Assembly (NCBI RefSeq): GCF_001509475.1
Contig: NZ_LLZG01000377.1
Location: 28,256-92,255, forward strand
DNA from: Streptomyces regalis
GTDB taxonomy: Bacteria > Actinomycetota > Actinomycetes > Streptomycetales > Streptomycetaceae
Direction of reading: 5' to 3'
Length of the DNA: 64,000 nucleotides
The notes under the pieces are model-generated. The model had not been told where the DNA came from. It saw nothing but the letters and a program-made list of their open reading frames with translations, and did no database searches. How positions within the stretch are numbered: position 1 is the stretch's first letter; each line of letters opens with the position of its first letter. The position numbers and the translations under genes are program-made. Below are positions 1-8,376 of the stretch, one piece after another.

Positions 1-959
1 AGCGGGGCGTCTCGGCGTATGTGGGCGGCGAGTGCCTCCAGTTGGTAGGTATAGGACGAGCGCGTGCCCAGCCGTTCCGTCCGCTCACCCTCCGGCGTAC
101 GTACCACGACCCGGTCGTCGCGGTGCGGCAGCACGAAGTTCGGCGCGAACGCCTCACCCCGAGAACCGACGATCCGGCAGCTCATCTCCAGCTCGCCGTA
201 CGCCATGTGGCAGCGCGCCGACGCCGTCGCCCCGCCGGGGAACTCCAGCTCGGCGTCCAGCCATTCGTCGACGCCCGGCGCGCCCGCCCTCCCCCAGACT
301 CCGTCCGGGGGGACCCCCATCTCGCTGCGCTCGCCGCCTCGCGCGGAGACGAGACGCGGCGCACCGCCCGCCCAGGGTGCGAGCATCCGCACCGCGTGCA
401 GGCTGTAGCAGCCGAGGTCCATCACGGCACCGCCCGCGAGCGTCAGCGACCAGCGCGGGTCCGAGTCGTCCGGCGCCGGAATCGCGACCAGCGTCTCCAC
501 TCGCTGCAGCTCGCCGAGTTCACCGCTTTCCAGGATCTCGTGCAGGCGCCGGGTGACGGGGTGGAAGAGGTAGTGGAACGCCTCCATGAAGACGGTCCCG
601 GCCTTCTCCGCCGCCTGAAGCACCTCGGCGGCCTCCTCGGCGTTGCTCGCCGACGGCTTCTCCGTCAGGACGTGCTTGCCGGCCGCGAGCGCCGCGAGGT
701 TCCACGGCCCGTGCAGGCCGTTGGCGAGCGGGTTGTAGACGACCTCGACCTCGGGATCGGCGAGCAGATCGGCGTAGGAGTCCACCACCCGCTCCACGTC
801 GTGCTCGTCGGCGAACGCCTCGGCGCGGGACCGGTCGCGCGCGGCCACCGCGACGAGGCGGTGGCCGGTCGTGCGGGCCGGGCCGACGAGGGAGAGCTCG
901 GTGATGCGTGCCGCGCCCAGTACTCCGATGCGCAGTGGTTCCCGGCCCGGGTCGCTCAT
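1..959 (-). CDS. Gfo/Idh/MocA family oxidoreductase (3' end outside window)
   Basis: NAD(P)-dependent sugar/polyol dehydrogenase family; the substrate cannot be read from sequence. Reading leftward from ATG at 959, the protein opens MSDPGREPLRIGVLGAARI, a Rossmann dinucleotide-binding start, followed about 85 residues later by the EKP motif (TEKPSASN) whose Lys is catalytic in the family. The later part (DLGCYSLHAVRML) matches the C-terminal alpha/beta domain of this family. About 320 residues are visible and the end lies outside the window. Its ATG overlaps the stop of the upstream dehydrogenase gene (ATGA, 956-959), so the two are translationally coupled. It is the last visible gene of a leftward operon with an IolG-like dehydrogenase, an SDR and a PhyH dioxygenase. 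Confident in family, not in substrate. Confidence 0.85.
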   Translation of the reverse strand, partial: MSDPGREPLRIGVLGAARITELSLVGPARTTGHRLVAVAARDRSRAEAFADEHDVERVVDSYADLLADPEVEVVYNPLANGLHGPWNLAALAAGKHVLTEKPSASNAEEAAEVLQAAEKAGTVFMEAFHYLFHPVTRRLHEILESGELGELQRVETLVAIPAPDDSDPRWSLTLAGGAVMDLGCYSLHAVRMLAPWAGGAPRLVSARGGERSEMGVPPDGVWGRAGAPGVDEWLDAELEFPGGATASARCHMAYGELEMSCRIVGSRGEAFAPNFVLPHRDDRVVVRTPEGERTERLGTRSSYTYQLEALAAHIRRDAP

Positions 960-1960
960 GCCTGCCGTACCTCCTCGATCGTCACCGGACGGTGCTCGTG
1001 CAGCGACAGTGTGCACGCATCGGCGATCCAACCGGCCTCCAGCGCGTCCTCGATCGTGCACGGGGAGGGCCGGGTGCCCGCCACGACCTCGGTGAACGCG
1101 GTCAGTTCGGCGCGGTAGGCCGCGGTGAAGCGGTCCATGAAGAAGTCGTGCGGGGTGCCGGAGGGGAAGGTCACGCCGGGCTCGACCGAGCGCAGCGGCA
1201 GCTTGTCCTCCAGGCCGACGGCGATGGAGTCGGTGAAGCCGTGGATCTCCATGCGGACGTCGTAACCCCGGGCGTTGTGGCGGGAGTTGGAGACCACCGC
1301 GATCGTGCCGTCGTCCAGGGTGAGGATCGCGCCGGTGGTGTCGGCGTCGCCCGCGTCCTTGATGTAGTCGGCGCCCTTGTTGCCGCCGACGGCGTACACC
1401 TCGGTCACCTCGCGGCCGGTCACCCAGCGGATGATGTCGAAGTCGTGCACCGAGCAGTCCCGGAAGATGCCCCCGGAGGCGGCGATGTAGGCGGCGGGCG
1501 GCGGCGCCGGGTCCAGCGTGGTCGAGCGGACCGTGTGCAGCTTGCCGAGCTCGCCGCTCTGCACGGCGGCGCGGGCGGCGACGAAACCGGCGTCGAAGCG
1601 GCGGTTGTAGCCGATCTGGATCGGCACGTCCTTGCCCTGGACGGCCTTCAGCACCTCCACGCCCTCGCTCATGGTTTTGGCGACGGGCTTCTCGCAGAAG
1701 ACGGGGATGCCGGCCTCGACCCCGGCCAGGATCAGCGCGGGGTGGGCGTCGGTCGCCGCCGCGACGACGATGCCGTCCACGCCGGCCGCCAGCAGGGCCT
1801 CGGGCGAGTCCACGACCTCGGCCCCGAACCGCTCCGCGGCGGCCTTGGCGGCGTCCGCGAACGGGTCGGTGACGACGAGGGAGTCGACCGCGTCGAGTCC
1901 GGAGAGGGTCTCGGCGTGAAAGGCGCCGATGCGGCCGAGGCCGAGGATTCCGATACGCAT
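956..1960 (-). CDS. Inositol 2-dehydrogenase-like Gfo/Idh/MocA oxidoreductase
   Basis: A 334-aa protein, full length for the family. It starts MRIGILGLGRIGAFHAETL (GxGxxG NAD-binding loop), has the catalytic EKP motif (FCEKPVAKT, about residue 93) and the DCSVHDFDIIRWVTG segment, whose D-x-x-x-H pair is the second catalytic signature of myo-inositol 2-dehydrogenases. The probable reaction is NAD-dependent oxidation of a ring hydroxyl of an inositol or a related sugar to a keto product. It sits 59 bp after the SDR gene and overlaps the next dehydrogenase by 4 bp. IolG-like is the closest assignment, but without other iol genes the true substrate is open. Confidence 0.85.
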   Translation of the reverse strand: MRIGILGLGRIGAFHAETLSGLDAVDSLVVTDPFADAAKAAAERFGAEVVDSPEALLAAGVDGIVVAAATDAHPALILAGVEAGIPVFCEKPVAKTMSEGVEVLKAVQGKDVPIQIGYNRRFDAGFVAARAAVQSGELGKLHTVRSTTLDPAPPPAAYIAASGGIFRDCSVHDFDIIRWVTGREVTEVYAVGGNKGADYIKDAGDADTTGAILTLDDGTIAVVSNSRHNARGYDVRMEIHGFTDSIAVGLEDKLPLRSVEPGVTFPSGTPHDFFMDRFTAAYRAELTAFTEVVAGTRPSPCTIEDALEAGWIADACTLSLHEHRPVTIEEVRQA

Positions 1961-2019
1961 GGTTCAGCTTCCTTGAGTTACAGGGATTGCGAGAGGAGAG
2001 GTTTGAGGCTGAGGAGGAT

Positions 2020-2796
2020 CTAGTCCAGGCCGCCGAGCACGTTCTGGTCCCAGTCGATCACCGAACCGGTGACCACCCCGGAGCGGTCCGAGAGCAGGAG
2101 GACCACGAAGTCGGCGATTTCGTCCGGCTGGCCGAGCTTGCCCATCGGCAGCCTGGCGGCGGCCTGCTCACGCCAGTCGTCGTCGGCCCCGTGGAAGGCC
2201 TTCTGCGTCGCGTCCTCGCCCTCGGTCGCCGTCCAGCCGATGTTCAGGCCGTTGATCCGGACCCGGTCCCAGCGATGCGCATGCGCGGCGTTGCGGGTCA
2301 GCCCGATCAGACCGGCCTTGGCGGCGACATACGGCGCCAGGAACGGCTGCCCGCCGTGCGCCGAGGACGTGATGATGTTGACGATCGTGCCGGGCGCCCC
2401 CCGCGCGACCATGTCCGAGACAGCGGCCTGCATGGCGAAGAACGGCGCCTTGAGGTTGATCGCGATGTGCTGGTCGAACAGCTCGGGCGAGGTGTCGAGC
2501 AGCGTGCCCCGGGAGGTCAGCCCCGCCGAGTTCACCAGGCAGTCGATCCGCCCGTACGCGTCGACGACCTCGGCCACGGACGCCTTCGCCTGGTCGGCGT
2601 CCGCGAGGTCGGCCCGTACGAACATGGCCTTGCCCCCGTCGGCGGCCAGTTCGGCCACCAGCGCCTCACCGGGCTCGGCGCGCCGCCCCGTGACGGCCAC
2701 GACCGCCCCCTCGCGGACGGCCGCTCGCGCGATCGCCGCGCCGACGCCCTGACTGCCGCCGTTGACGAGGACGACCTTGTCGTCGAGAAGTCCCAT
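2020..2796 (-). CDS. SDR family NAD(P)-dependent oxidoreductase
   Basis: Classical short-chain dehydrogenase of 258 aa. It shows the cofactor motif NGGSQGVGAAIA near residue 13, the NSAG motif after strand beta4, a catalytic Ser in the IITSSAHGG segment and the YVAAK (Tyr-x-x-x-Lys) pair. RADLADADQ after beta3 suggests the adenine-binding Asp. It probably interconverts a keto and a hydroxy intermediate of the same pathway as its neighbours: it begins 16 bp after the PhyH stop and is followed by two Gfo/Idh/MocA dehydrogenases on the same strand. Substrate unknown. Confidence 0.88.
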   Translation of the reverse strand: MGLLDDKVVLVNGGSQGVGAAIARAAVREGAVVAVTGRRAEPGEALVAELAADGGKAMFVRADLADADQAKASVAEVVDAYGRIDCLVNSAGLTSRGTLLDTSPELFDQHIAINLKAPFFAMQAAVSDMVARGAPGTIVNIITSSAHGGQPFLAPYVAAKAGLIGLTRNAAHAHRWDRVRINGLNIGWTATEGEDATQKAFHGADDDWREQAAARLPMGKLGQPDEIADFVVLLLSDRSGVVTGSVIDWDQNVLGGLD

Positions 2797-2812
2797 GTCT
2801 TTCCGGGTCCTT

Positions 2813-3979
2813 TCAGCTCTGGCGCCGCTCGGCGCCGGCCCGCAGCTCGTCTCGCAGAGCTTCGGGAGTCCATGCCTCGCGCAGCGCGCGCCGTACGACG
2901 TCCGCCTGCGCGGGCGGGGCCAGCCCGGCCACCGGCGGATCGCTGTCGAGGTTCGTGGGGAAGGGGTAGCCCTCGGCGCTCGCGGCGATCACGTTCGCCT
3001 GCCATGCCTCGTCGGCACCCTCGCTGCGGCGCTTGAGCAGCACGGGGTAGACGGCGTTCGCGACCGCCTCGCGGTCCACCGTCTCCATCGCCCGACCGAA
3101 CGCGGAGGACACCTGGAGGAGGTTCGCCATGCGCCGGATGTCCGCCGACCGGTTGGTGCCGGCGGCGTGGAACAGGGCCGGGTTGAAGAAGGCCGCGTCG
3201 CCCTTGGCCAGGGGGAGCTGGACGTGGTGCGCCTCGAAGTGGGCCTGGAACTGTGGGAGTCGCCACGCCAGGTAGCCCGGCTCGTACGTCTGCGAGTACG
3301 GCAGGTACATCGTCGGTCCGGACTGGACGGGCATGTCGCAGTGGGCGACGGCGCCCTGGAGGGTGAGCACGGGGGAGAGGCGGTGGACGTGGGCCGGGTA
3401 CGCGGCCGCCACGCCGTTCGACAGGAACCCCAGGTGGTAGTCGCGGTGCACGGTCTGGGCCGCGCCGCCCGGGTTGACCACGTTGACCTGCGAGGTGACC
3501 TGGTAGCCAGGGCCGAGCCAGGCGGTGGCGACCAGGGCCAGGATGTCGTTGGCGTAGTAGTCGGCGAACGCCTCGGCGTCGTACAGCGCCGCCTTCCCCA
3601 GCGCGTTCCAGACCCGGTCGTTCGCGCCGGGCTTGGCGAAGTGGTCGCCCGCGTCGGCGCCGGACGCGCGCTGCTCGGCGATCAGGGCGTCGAAGACCTC
3701 GGTGAGCCCGTCGACGACGCCCGGGTCCGGGAAGGCGCCCTGGAAGACCACGATGCCGGGGCCGTCAGTGAGGGCGCGCACCAGCTCTGCCTGGACCTCC
3801 CGGCGGTCCTCGGCACTACGCAGCCGCTCACTGTCGTAGAGCAGGACGTTCCGCTCCACGGCGGCGGCGTACGGGTAGTCGGCGAGCTCGGTCGTCCGCT
3901 CCACGAGAGCGCGGAAGGAGTCGAGGTCGCAGTCCTGCTCGGACAGCCAGGCGCGGCGGTGTACGGAGGTGAAGGACAT
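2813..3979 (-). CDS. Phytanoyl-CoA dioxygenase (PhyH) family Fe(II)/2-oxoglutarate oxygenase
   Basis: A 388-aa protein of the PhyH superfamily, non-haem iron enzymes that hydroxylate small molecules using 2-oxoglutarate and oxygen. The metal-binding HxD pair is visible as VHRDYHLG about 180 residues in; the distal His is in FFNPALFHAAGTNRSADIRR, where the following Arg residues could bind 2-oxoglutarate. It is the first gene of the leftward operon and diverges from a LacI regulator whose likely operators lie in the shared 107-bp promoter region. With three dehydrogenases it suggests oxidative breakdown of a hydroxylated or methylated sugar/polyol, which is an inference. Confidence 0.85.
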   Translation of the reverse strand: MSFTSVHRRAWLSEQDCDLDSFRALVERTTELADYPYAAAVERNVLLYDSERLRSAEDRREVQAELVRALTDGPGIVVFQGAFPDPGVVDGLTEVFDALIAEQRASGADAGDHFAKPGANDRVWNALGKAALYDAEAFADYYANDILALVATAWLGPGYQVTSQVNVVNPGGAAQTVHRDYHLGFLSNGVAAAYPAHVHRLSPVLTLQGAVAHCDMPVQSGPTMYLPYSQTYEPGYLAWRLPQFQAHFEAHHVQLPLAKGDAAFFNPALFHAAGTNRSADIRRMANLLQVSSAFGRAMETVDREAVANAVYPVLLKRRSEGADEAWQANVIAASAEGYPFPTNLDSDPPVAGLAPPAQADVVRRALREAWTPEALRDELRAGAERRQS

Positions 3980-4086
3980 CGGTGTCCTCTCGATGACAGA
4001 AGCGACTCAGCGCTGTCATTCTTGTCATGACAATCCCCTCGAACAACCAGCAGGCGACCATCAAAAACCCCTCAAGGAGCCGTCGC
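3980..4086. promoter_or_regulatory. Divergent promoter region with LacI-type palindromes
   Basis: Between PhyH (left) and LacI (right). It holds a 7-bp inverted repeat ATGACAG (3993-3999) / CTGTCAT (4013-4019) and a perfect 12-bp palindrome TTGTCATGACAA (4022-4033). Both share the TGTCA/TGACA half-site, as expected for sites bound by a LacI-family dimer. Direct autoregulation and control of the leftward operon is an inference. Confidence 0.5.
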
Positions 4087-5115
4087 ATGGGCCACCCCTT
4101 CCCGATCAGGGAGATCGCACGTCAGGCGGGTCTGAGCGAGGCCACGGTCGACCGGGTCCTGAACGGCAGGGGAGGGGTGCGCGAGAGCACCGCGCGGGAG
4201 GTCCAGCAGGCGATAGCCGACCTGGACCGGCAGCGCACCCAGGTCCGGCTGCTGGGACGCACCTTCATGATCGACATGGTGGTGCAGGCGCCCGAACGGT
4301 TCACCACCGCCGTACGCGCCGCCCTGGAGGCGGAGCTGCCGTCCCTGCACCCGGCCGTCGTGCGCTCACGCTTCCACTTCCGCGAGACGGGCCCGGTGCC
4401 GGAGCTGAGCCGGACGCTGGACCGCATCGCCCGGCGCGGCTCGCAGGGCGTGATCGTCAAGGCCCCGGACGTCCCCGAGGTCACCGCCGCCGTCACCCGG
4501 CTCGTGGAGGCGGGCATCCCGGTGGTGACCCTGGTGACCGACCTGCCCTCCACCGCCCGCCTCGCCTATGTCGGCATCGACAACCGGGCCGCCGGCGCCA
4601 CCGCCGCGTACCTGATGGGACAGTGGCTGGGGGAGCGGCCCGGCAATGTGCTGACCAGCCTCAGCAGCGGCTTCTTCCGCAACGAGGAGGAGCGCGAGAT
4701 GGGCTTCCGCAGCGCCATGCGCGCCCGCCATCCCGACCGCACGCTGGTCGAGATCGCCGAGGGGCAGGGCCTGGACGCCACCCAGTACGACCTGGTGCGG
4801 GCCGCGCTGGAACGCGACCCGGACATCCGTGCCGTCTACTCGATCGGCGGCGGCAACATCGCCACCCTGCGCGCCTTCGAGGAACTGGGCCGGGAGTGCG
4901 CGGTGTTCGTCGCGCACGACCTCGACCACGACAACACCCGTCTGCTGCGCGACCACCGCCTGTCCGCCGTCCTCCACCACGATCTGCGCCACGACATGCG
5001 CGAGGCCTGCCACATCGTGATGCGGGCCCACGGTGCGCTGCCGCCCGCGGGGCCCACGCTGCCGTCGGCGATCCAGGTGGTGACGCCGTACAACATGCCC
5101 ACGCCCATCCGGTGA
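4087..5115 (+). CDS. LacI family transcriptional regulator
   Basis: A 342-aa regulator. The N-terminus MGHPFPIREIARQAGLSEAT is the LacI helix-turn-helix with the recognition helix and the VDRVLNG signature, followed by a periplasmic-binding-like sensor domain (GVIVKAPD, VGIDNRAAG, IGGGNIATL). The start at 4087 is preferred over an in-frame ATG at 4027 because an AAGGAG ribosome site lies 7 bases upstream and the longer N-terminus lacks domain character and would contain the palindromic operator. It diverges from the PhyH-SDR-dehydrogenase operon and probably represses it until a sugar-like ligand binds. Confidence 0.9.
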   Translation: MGHPFPIREIARQAGLSEATVDRVLNGRGGVRESTAREVQQAIADLDRQRTQVRLLGRTFMIDMVVQAPERFTTAVRAALEAELPSLHPAVVRSRFHFRETGPVPELSRTLDRIARRGSQGVIVKAPDVPEVTAAVTRLVEAGIPVVTLVTDLPSTARLAYVGIDNRAAGATAAYLMGQWLGERPGNVLTSLSSGFFRNEEEREMGFRSAMRARHPDRTLVEIAEGQGLDATQYDLVRAALERDPDIRAVYSIGGGNIATLRAFEELGRECAVFVAHDLDHDNTRLLRDHRLSAVLHHDLRHDMREACHIVMRAHGALPPAGPTLPSAIQVVTPYNMPTPIR

Positions 5116-5181
5116 CGGTCGGGGCCGTCGCCGTGGCGTGTATCCCCGCTCGGCAGGACCCGGCTCCCTACCGTCGTGCGC

Positions 5182-5799
5182 ATGTGGAAATCGAACCCGG
5201 ACGGCGGGCCCGAGCGGCTGGTGGCGCTCGCCGACGGCGTGTTCGCCATCGCGATCACCCTGCTCGTCCTGGATCTCTCCGTGCCGCGGGGACTGGACAC
5301 GCAGGAGTACCACGAGGCGCTGCGCGAACTGCTCCCGGACCTCGGTGCCTACGCGCTCAGCGTGGCGGTGCTGGGCAGCTTCTGGCGCGACCACCGCAGG
5401 ATCTTCCGCACGGTGCGGGAGATCGACGGACAGGTCATGGCGCTGTCCCTGCTCGGCCTGGGCGCCGCGGCGCTGCTGCCCTTCCCCACCAGGCTGGTCT
5501 CCGAGTACGGCGCCGAACCCGCCTCGGTCGCGATCTGCGCCGCGGCGGTCGCGGCCCTCGGCGCCGCCCACCTCGCGCTGGTCGCCGTTCTCGCCGGGCG
5601 CCCTTGGCTGCGCGGCGACTTCACTCCCGCGGGCGGCTTCCGGCTCTACGCCCTCGATCTCGCCGTGACGGTGGTCGTGTTCCTCCTCACCATCCCGCTG
5701 ACCCTGGCTGCCGGGGCCGCCGCCGCGTGGTGGTGGCTGGTCCTGATCCCGGTCAAGGTCGCCCTCGGCCGACGTGCCCGCCCGCGCGCCGGCCGCTGA
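5182..5799 (+). CDS. TMEM175/DUF1211 family integral membrane protein (K+ channel-like)
   Basis: About 205 aa with five to six hydrophobic segments. The first helix has LVALADGVFAIAITLLVLDL, the hallmark F-A-I-A-I-T motif of the bacterial TMEM175 family, which form K+-permeable channels. The rest alternates hydrophobic helices with short Arg-rich loops and ends in a basic RRARPRAGR tail. The start is uncertain: ATG 5182 or GTG 5176, neither with a clear ribosome site. It lies 66 bp after lacI on the same strand, but no functional link is apparent. The family assignment rests mainly on this one motif and the topology. Confidence 0.75.
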   Translation: MWKSNPDGGPERLVALADGVFAIAITLLVLDLSVPRGLDTQEYHEALRELLPDLGAYALSVAVLGSFWRDHRRIFRTVREIDGQVMALSLLGLGAAALLPFPTRLVSEYGAEPASVAICAAAVAALGAAHLALVAVLAGRPWLRGDFTPAGGFRLYALDLAVTVVVFLLTIPLTLAAGAAAAWWWLVLIPVKVALGRRARPRAGR

Positions 5800-5822
5800 C
5801 CTCCCGGCCGAGCGTCCACCGG

Positions 5823-6980
5823 CTAGGCGTCCACATCCACCCACGCGCCGCTCTGCGCCGACCGCACCATCGCGTCCAGTACGGCGGCGCTGGGCACGGC
5901 GTCGGCCGGCGTGGCCCCGTGCGGGGTGCCCTCGGCGACCGAGCGCAGGAAGCGGTACGCCTCGATGACCTTCAGGTCGTCGTAGCCCATGGCGTTCGCC
6001 GCGCCCGGCTGGAAGGCGCCGAACTCGCCGTCGCCCGGGCCGACGTACACCGTGCTGACCGGCTGGTCCTGGTAGGTCGTGCCGCGGCTGACGCCCAGTT
6101 CGTTCATCCGGCGGAAGTCCCAGAAGACCGCGCCCTTGGTGCCGTGCACTTCGAAGCCGTAGTTGTTCTGCTCGCCCACCGAGACCCGGCAGGCCTCCAG
6201 GACGCCGCGCGCACCGGAGGCGAAGCGCAGCAGGCAGTTGACGTAGTCCTCGTTCTCGACGGGGCCGAGTTCGCCGCCGGTGGCGCGGGCGTGGCCGGCG
6301 GTGGCGCCGGAGGGGCGGGCCCGCTCCGGGATGAACACGGCCGTGTCGGCGGTCAGCGACGCGATGTCGCCCAGCAGGTACCGGGCCAGGTCCGCGCCGT
6401 GCGAGGCGAGGTCGCCCAGCACGCCGCTGCCGCCGCGCTCCTTCTCGTACCGCCAGGTCAGGGCGCCCTCGGGGTGAGCTGCGTAGTCGCTGAAGAGGCG
6501 GACTCGGACATGGGTGACCGTGCCGATCTCGCCGACGGCGATCAGCTCGCGGGCCGCCTCGACGGCGGGCGCGTTGCGGTAGTTGAAGCCGACCGCGCCC
6601 TGGACGCCTGCCTTGGCGACGGCGTCGGCGACCGCCTGGGCGTCCGTGACCGTCAGGCCCACCGGCTTCTCGATCCAGATGTGCTTGCCGGCCTCGGCCA
6701 TCGCCACGCCGATCTCGCGGTGCAGGAAGTTCGGGGCGGTGATGCTCACGGCCCGCACGCGCGGGTCGGCGGCCACCTCGCGCCAGTCGCGGGTCGTCGA
6801 GGCGAACCCGAACTGCGCGGCGGCCTCCTCGGCCCGGCCCGGCACGTCCTCGGCCACCGTCACCAGCTGCGGACGCAGGGGCAGCTGCGGATAGTGGTGC
6901 GGGACGCGGGTGTACGCCTGGGTGTGCACCCGGCCCATCCAGCCGAACCCGATGACGGCGACACCGAGCGAATCCACCAT
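5823..6980 (-). CDS. Gfo/Idh/MocA family oxidoreductase
   Basis: A 385-aa sugar-type dehydrogenase with LGVAVIGFGWMGRVHTQAY (Rossmann loop), IWIEKPVGLT (catalytic Lys) and LGDLASHGADLARYLLG (the D-x-x-x-H pair of the second catalytic element). The length fits the longer branch of the family. The ATG at 6980 is chosen because an AGAGGGG-like ribosome site precedes it and the longer frame runs through a LacI-type operator. It is divergent from the LacI gene at 7092 with the operator TGGACCGGTCCA just upstream, so it is probably the main target of that regulator. Substrate not predictable. Confidence 0.87.
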   Translation of the reverse strand: MVDSLGVAVIGFGWMGRVHTQAYTRVPHHYPQLPLRPQLVTVAEDVPGRAEEAAAQFGFASTTRDWREVAADPRVRAVSITAPNFLHREIGVAMAEAGKHIWIEKPVGLTVTDAQAVADAVAKAGVQGAVGFNYRNAPAVEAARELIAVGEIGTVTHVRVRLFSDYAAHPEGALTWRYEKERGGSGVLGDLASHGADLARYLLGDIASLTADTAVFIPERARPSGATAGHARATGGELGPVENEDYVNCLLRFASGARGVLEACRVSVGEQNNYGFEVHGTKGAVFWDFRRMNELGVSRGTTYQDQPVSTVYVGPGDGEFGAFQPGAANAMGYDDLKVIEAYRFLRSVAEGTPHGATPADAVPSAAVLDAMVRSAQSGAWVDVDA

Positions 6981-7091
6981 GACAGCCCCTCTTTGGACCG
7001 GTCCATTTACTGTCCAGGCCACCTTGGGCGTCCATTCCCCATGGTGTCAACCCTTTGACAAGCCGCACCGGGCCATGGAACGGTCCATGCC
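6981..7091. promoter_or_regulatory. Divergent promoter with two TGGACCGGTCCA-type operators
   Basis: A perfect 12-bp palindrome TGGACCGGTCCA lies at 6994-7005, and a one-mismatch copy TGGAACGGTCCA lies at 7076-7087 directly before the lacI ATG. Between them are back-to-back TTGACA hexamers, one per strand (7045-7050 leftward, 7055-7060 rightward). The spacing suggests that a LacI dimer on each operator blocks both genes. No good -10 hexamer was recognised. Confidence 0.6.
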
Positions 7092-8096
7092 ATGAGACCG
7101 CCGACGATCCGCGACGTGGCCGACCGGGCCGGCGTCTCCAAGTCGCTGGTCTCGCTGGTGCTGCGCGGCTCCGACCAGGTACGGCCGGAGAAGCGGGACG
7201 CCGTCCTGCGCGCCGTACGCGAACTCGGCTACCGCCCCAACGCCGCCGCGCGCAGCCTCAGCGAACAGCGCACCCGCACGGTCGGCGTCCTCCTGAACGA
7301 CCTGCGCAACCCGTGGTTCGTCGACATGCTCGACGGCCTCAACTCGCTCCTGCACGCCAACGGCCTGCACATGCTGCTCGCCGACGCCCGCCTCAACCGC
7401 CGCACCGGCCAGGACCCGGCCGGCCCCTTCCTCGACCTGCGGGTCGACGGGCTGGTCGTGGTCGGCACGCTTCCCGACCCGGCCGCGCTCGAAGCGGTGG
7501 CCGAGCGGATCCCGGTCGTGGTGGCCGGCGCCCGCGAGCCGGTGCCGTCCGGCGTCGACGTGGTGGCTGGCGACGATGAAAAGGGCGCCCGCCTGGTCGC
7601 CGAGCACCTCATCGGCCTCGGCCACCGGCGCATCGCGCACATCGCGGGATACGGCGCGGTGGGCGAGCTGCGCCGACGGAGCTTCGAGGCGACGATGCGG
7701 GAGCACGGCCTCGCGGACGAGGCGGTCGTCGAGCCGAGCGACATGACCGAGGAGGGCGGTTACCGCACGACGGTCCGGCTGCTGAGCCGCGCGGACCGGC
7801 CGACGGCCGTCTTCGCCGTGAACGACATCGCCGCTGTCGGTGCGCTCTCTGCGGCCGAGGAACTGGGGCTGCGCGTCCCGCGTGACCTGTCGATCGTCGG
7901 CTACGACAACACGAGCATCGCCCGCCTGCGCCACGTATGGCTCACCACCGTCGACAACACCAGCCACGAGGTCGGCCGTCGCGCGGCCCACTGCCTCCTG
8001 GAGCGCTTCGAGGGCGCCGGGGGGCGGGGACGGGTCCAACTCGCCGCACCGTCCCTGGAGATCCGGGGCTCGACGGCGCCCCCGCTCACAGATTGA
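7092..8096 (+). CDS. LacI family transcriptional regulator
   Basis: A 334-aa LacI protein. TIRDVADRAGVSKSLVSLVL is the HTH with recognition helix, then the ELGYRPNAAARSL hinge helix, then the sugar-binding sensor domain (TVGVLLNDLRNPWF, VAGDDEKGARL, GYDNTSIARL). ATG at 7092 lies four bases after a near-perfect copy of the putative operator, so autoregulation is likely. It is paired with the divergent Gfo/Idh/MocA dehydrogenase. Its 3' end overlaps by 11 bp the end of a truncated cupin fragment on the other strand. Confidence 0.92.
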   Translation: MRPPTIRDVADRAGVSKSLVSLVLRGSDQVRPEKRDAVLRAVRELGYRPNAAARSLSEQRTRTVGVLLNDLRNPWFVDMLDGLNSLLHANGLHMLLADARLNRRTGQDPAGPFLDLRVDGLVVVGTLPDPAALEAVAERIPVVVAGAREPVPSGVDVVAGDDEKGARLVAEHLIGLGHRRIAHIAGYGAVGELRRRSFEATMREHGLADEAVVEPSDMTEEGGYRTTVRLLSRADRPTAVFAVNDIAAVGALSAAEELGLRVPRDLSIVGYDNTSIARLRHVWLTTVDNTSHEVGRRAAHCLLERFEGAGGRGRVQLAAPSLEIRGSTAPPLTD

Positions 8097-8271
8097 TCAC
8101 TGTGACCACACTGGGCGTGATCTGCCAGACGCCCCGCACCTGACGCCCGTCCCGCGACTCCCAGACGACCTTTCCGGTCACCTCCGGTGTTCCGGAGAGG
8201 ATCTGCTCCGGGGCGAGGGGCTCGGGTTCGAGCTCGGCGTCGGGGGTGTGCAGTACGAAGCTGTGCGTCAT
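8086..8271 (-). pseudogene. Truncated small cupin-domain protein
   Basis: A 61-codon reading frame starting MTHSFVLHTPDAELEPEP and reaching the RGVWQITPSVV segment, which in small cupins of this type leads into the metal-binding barrel. Here the frame stops five codons later, where the sequence becomes the 3' end of the lacI gene. Only the N-terminal half of a cupin of about 110 aa is therefore present. It diverges from the GntR gene. I infer a deletion that joined the cupin to the lacI end; the family call is from memory of the motif, so moderate. Confidence 0.5.
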
Positions 8272-8376
8272 GCGGTGACCCTAGCCGTGATCATGCGGGC
8301 AATATGCCGGACAAAATTGTTGACAATTATGTTTGGCTAGATTTACGTTCGACAGGCACTCACTCAGGGAGGGCAC
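8272..8376 (+). promoter_or_regulatory. GntR promoter with FadR-type palindrome
   Basis: AATTGTTGACAATT (8315-8328) has two 6-bp arms around a TG centre, an operator shape typical of the FadR/FCD branch of GntR regulators. A TTGACA -35-like hexamer (8320-8325) is embedded in it, so binding would block the promoter. A GGGAGGG ribosome site precedes the ATG at 8377. Confidence 0.5.

Noticed and set aside
3969..7068. Very long open frames (about 900-1030 codons) on both strands across this stretch
   Set aside because: They are shadows of the LacI, channel and dehydrogenase genes in high-G+C DNA; Arg/Pro/Gly-rich with no domain, while the true frames have clear motifs.
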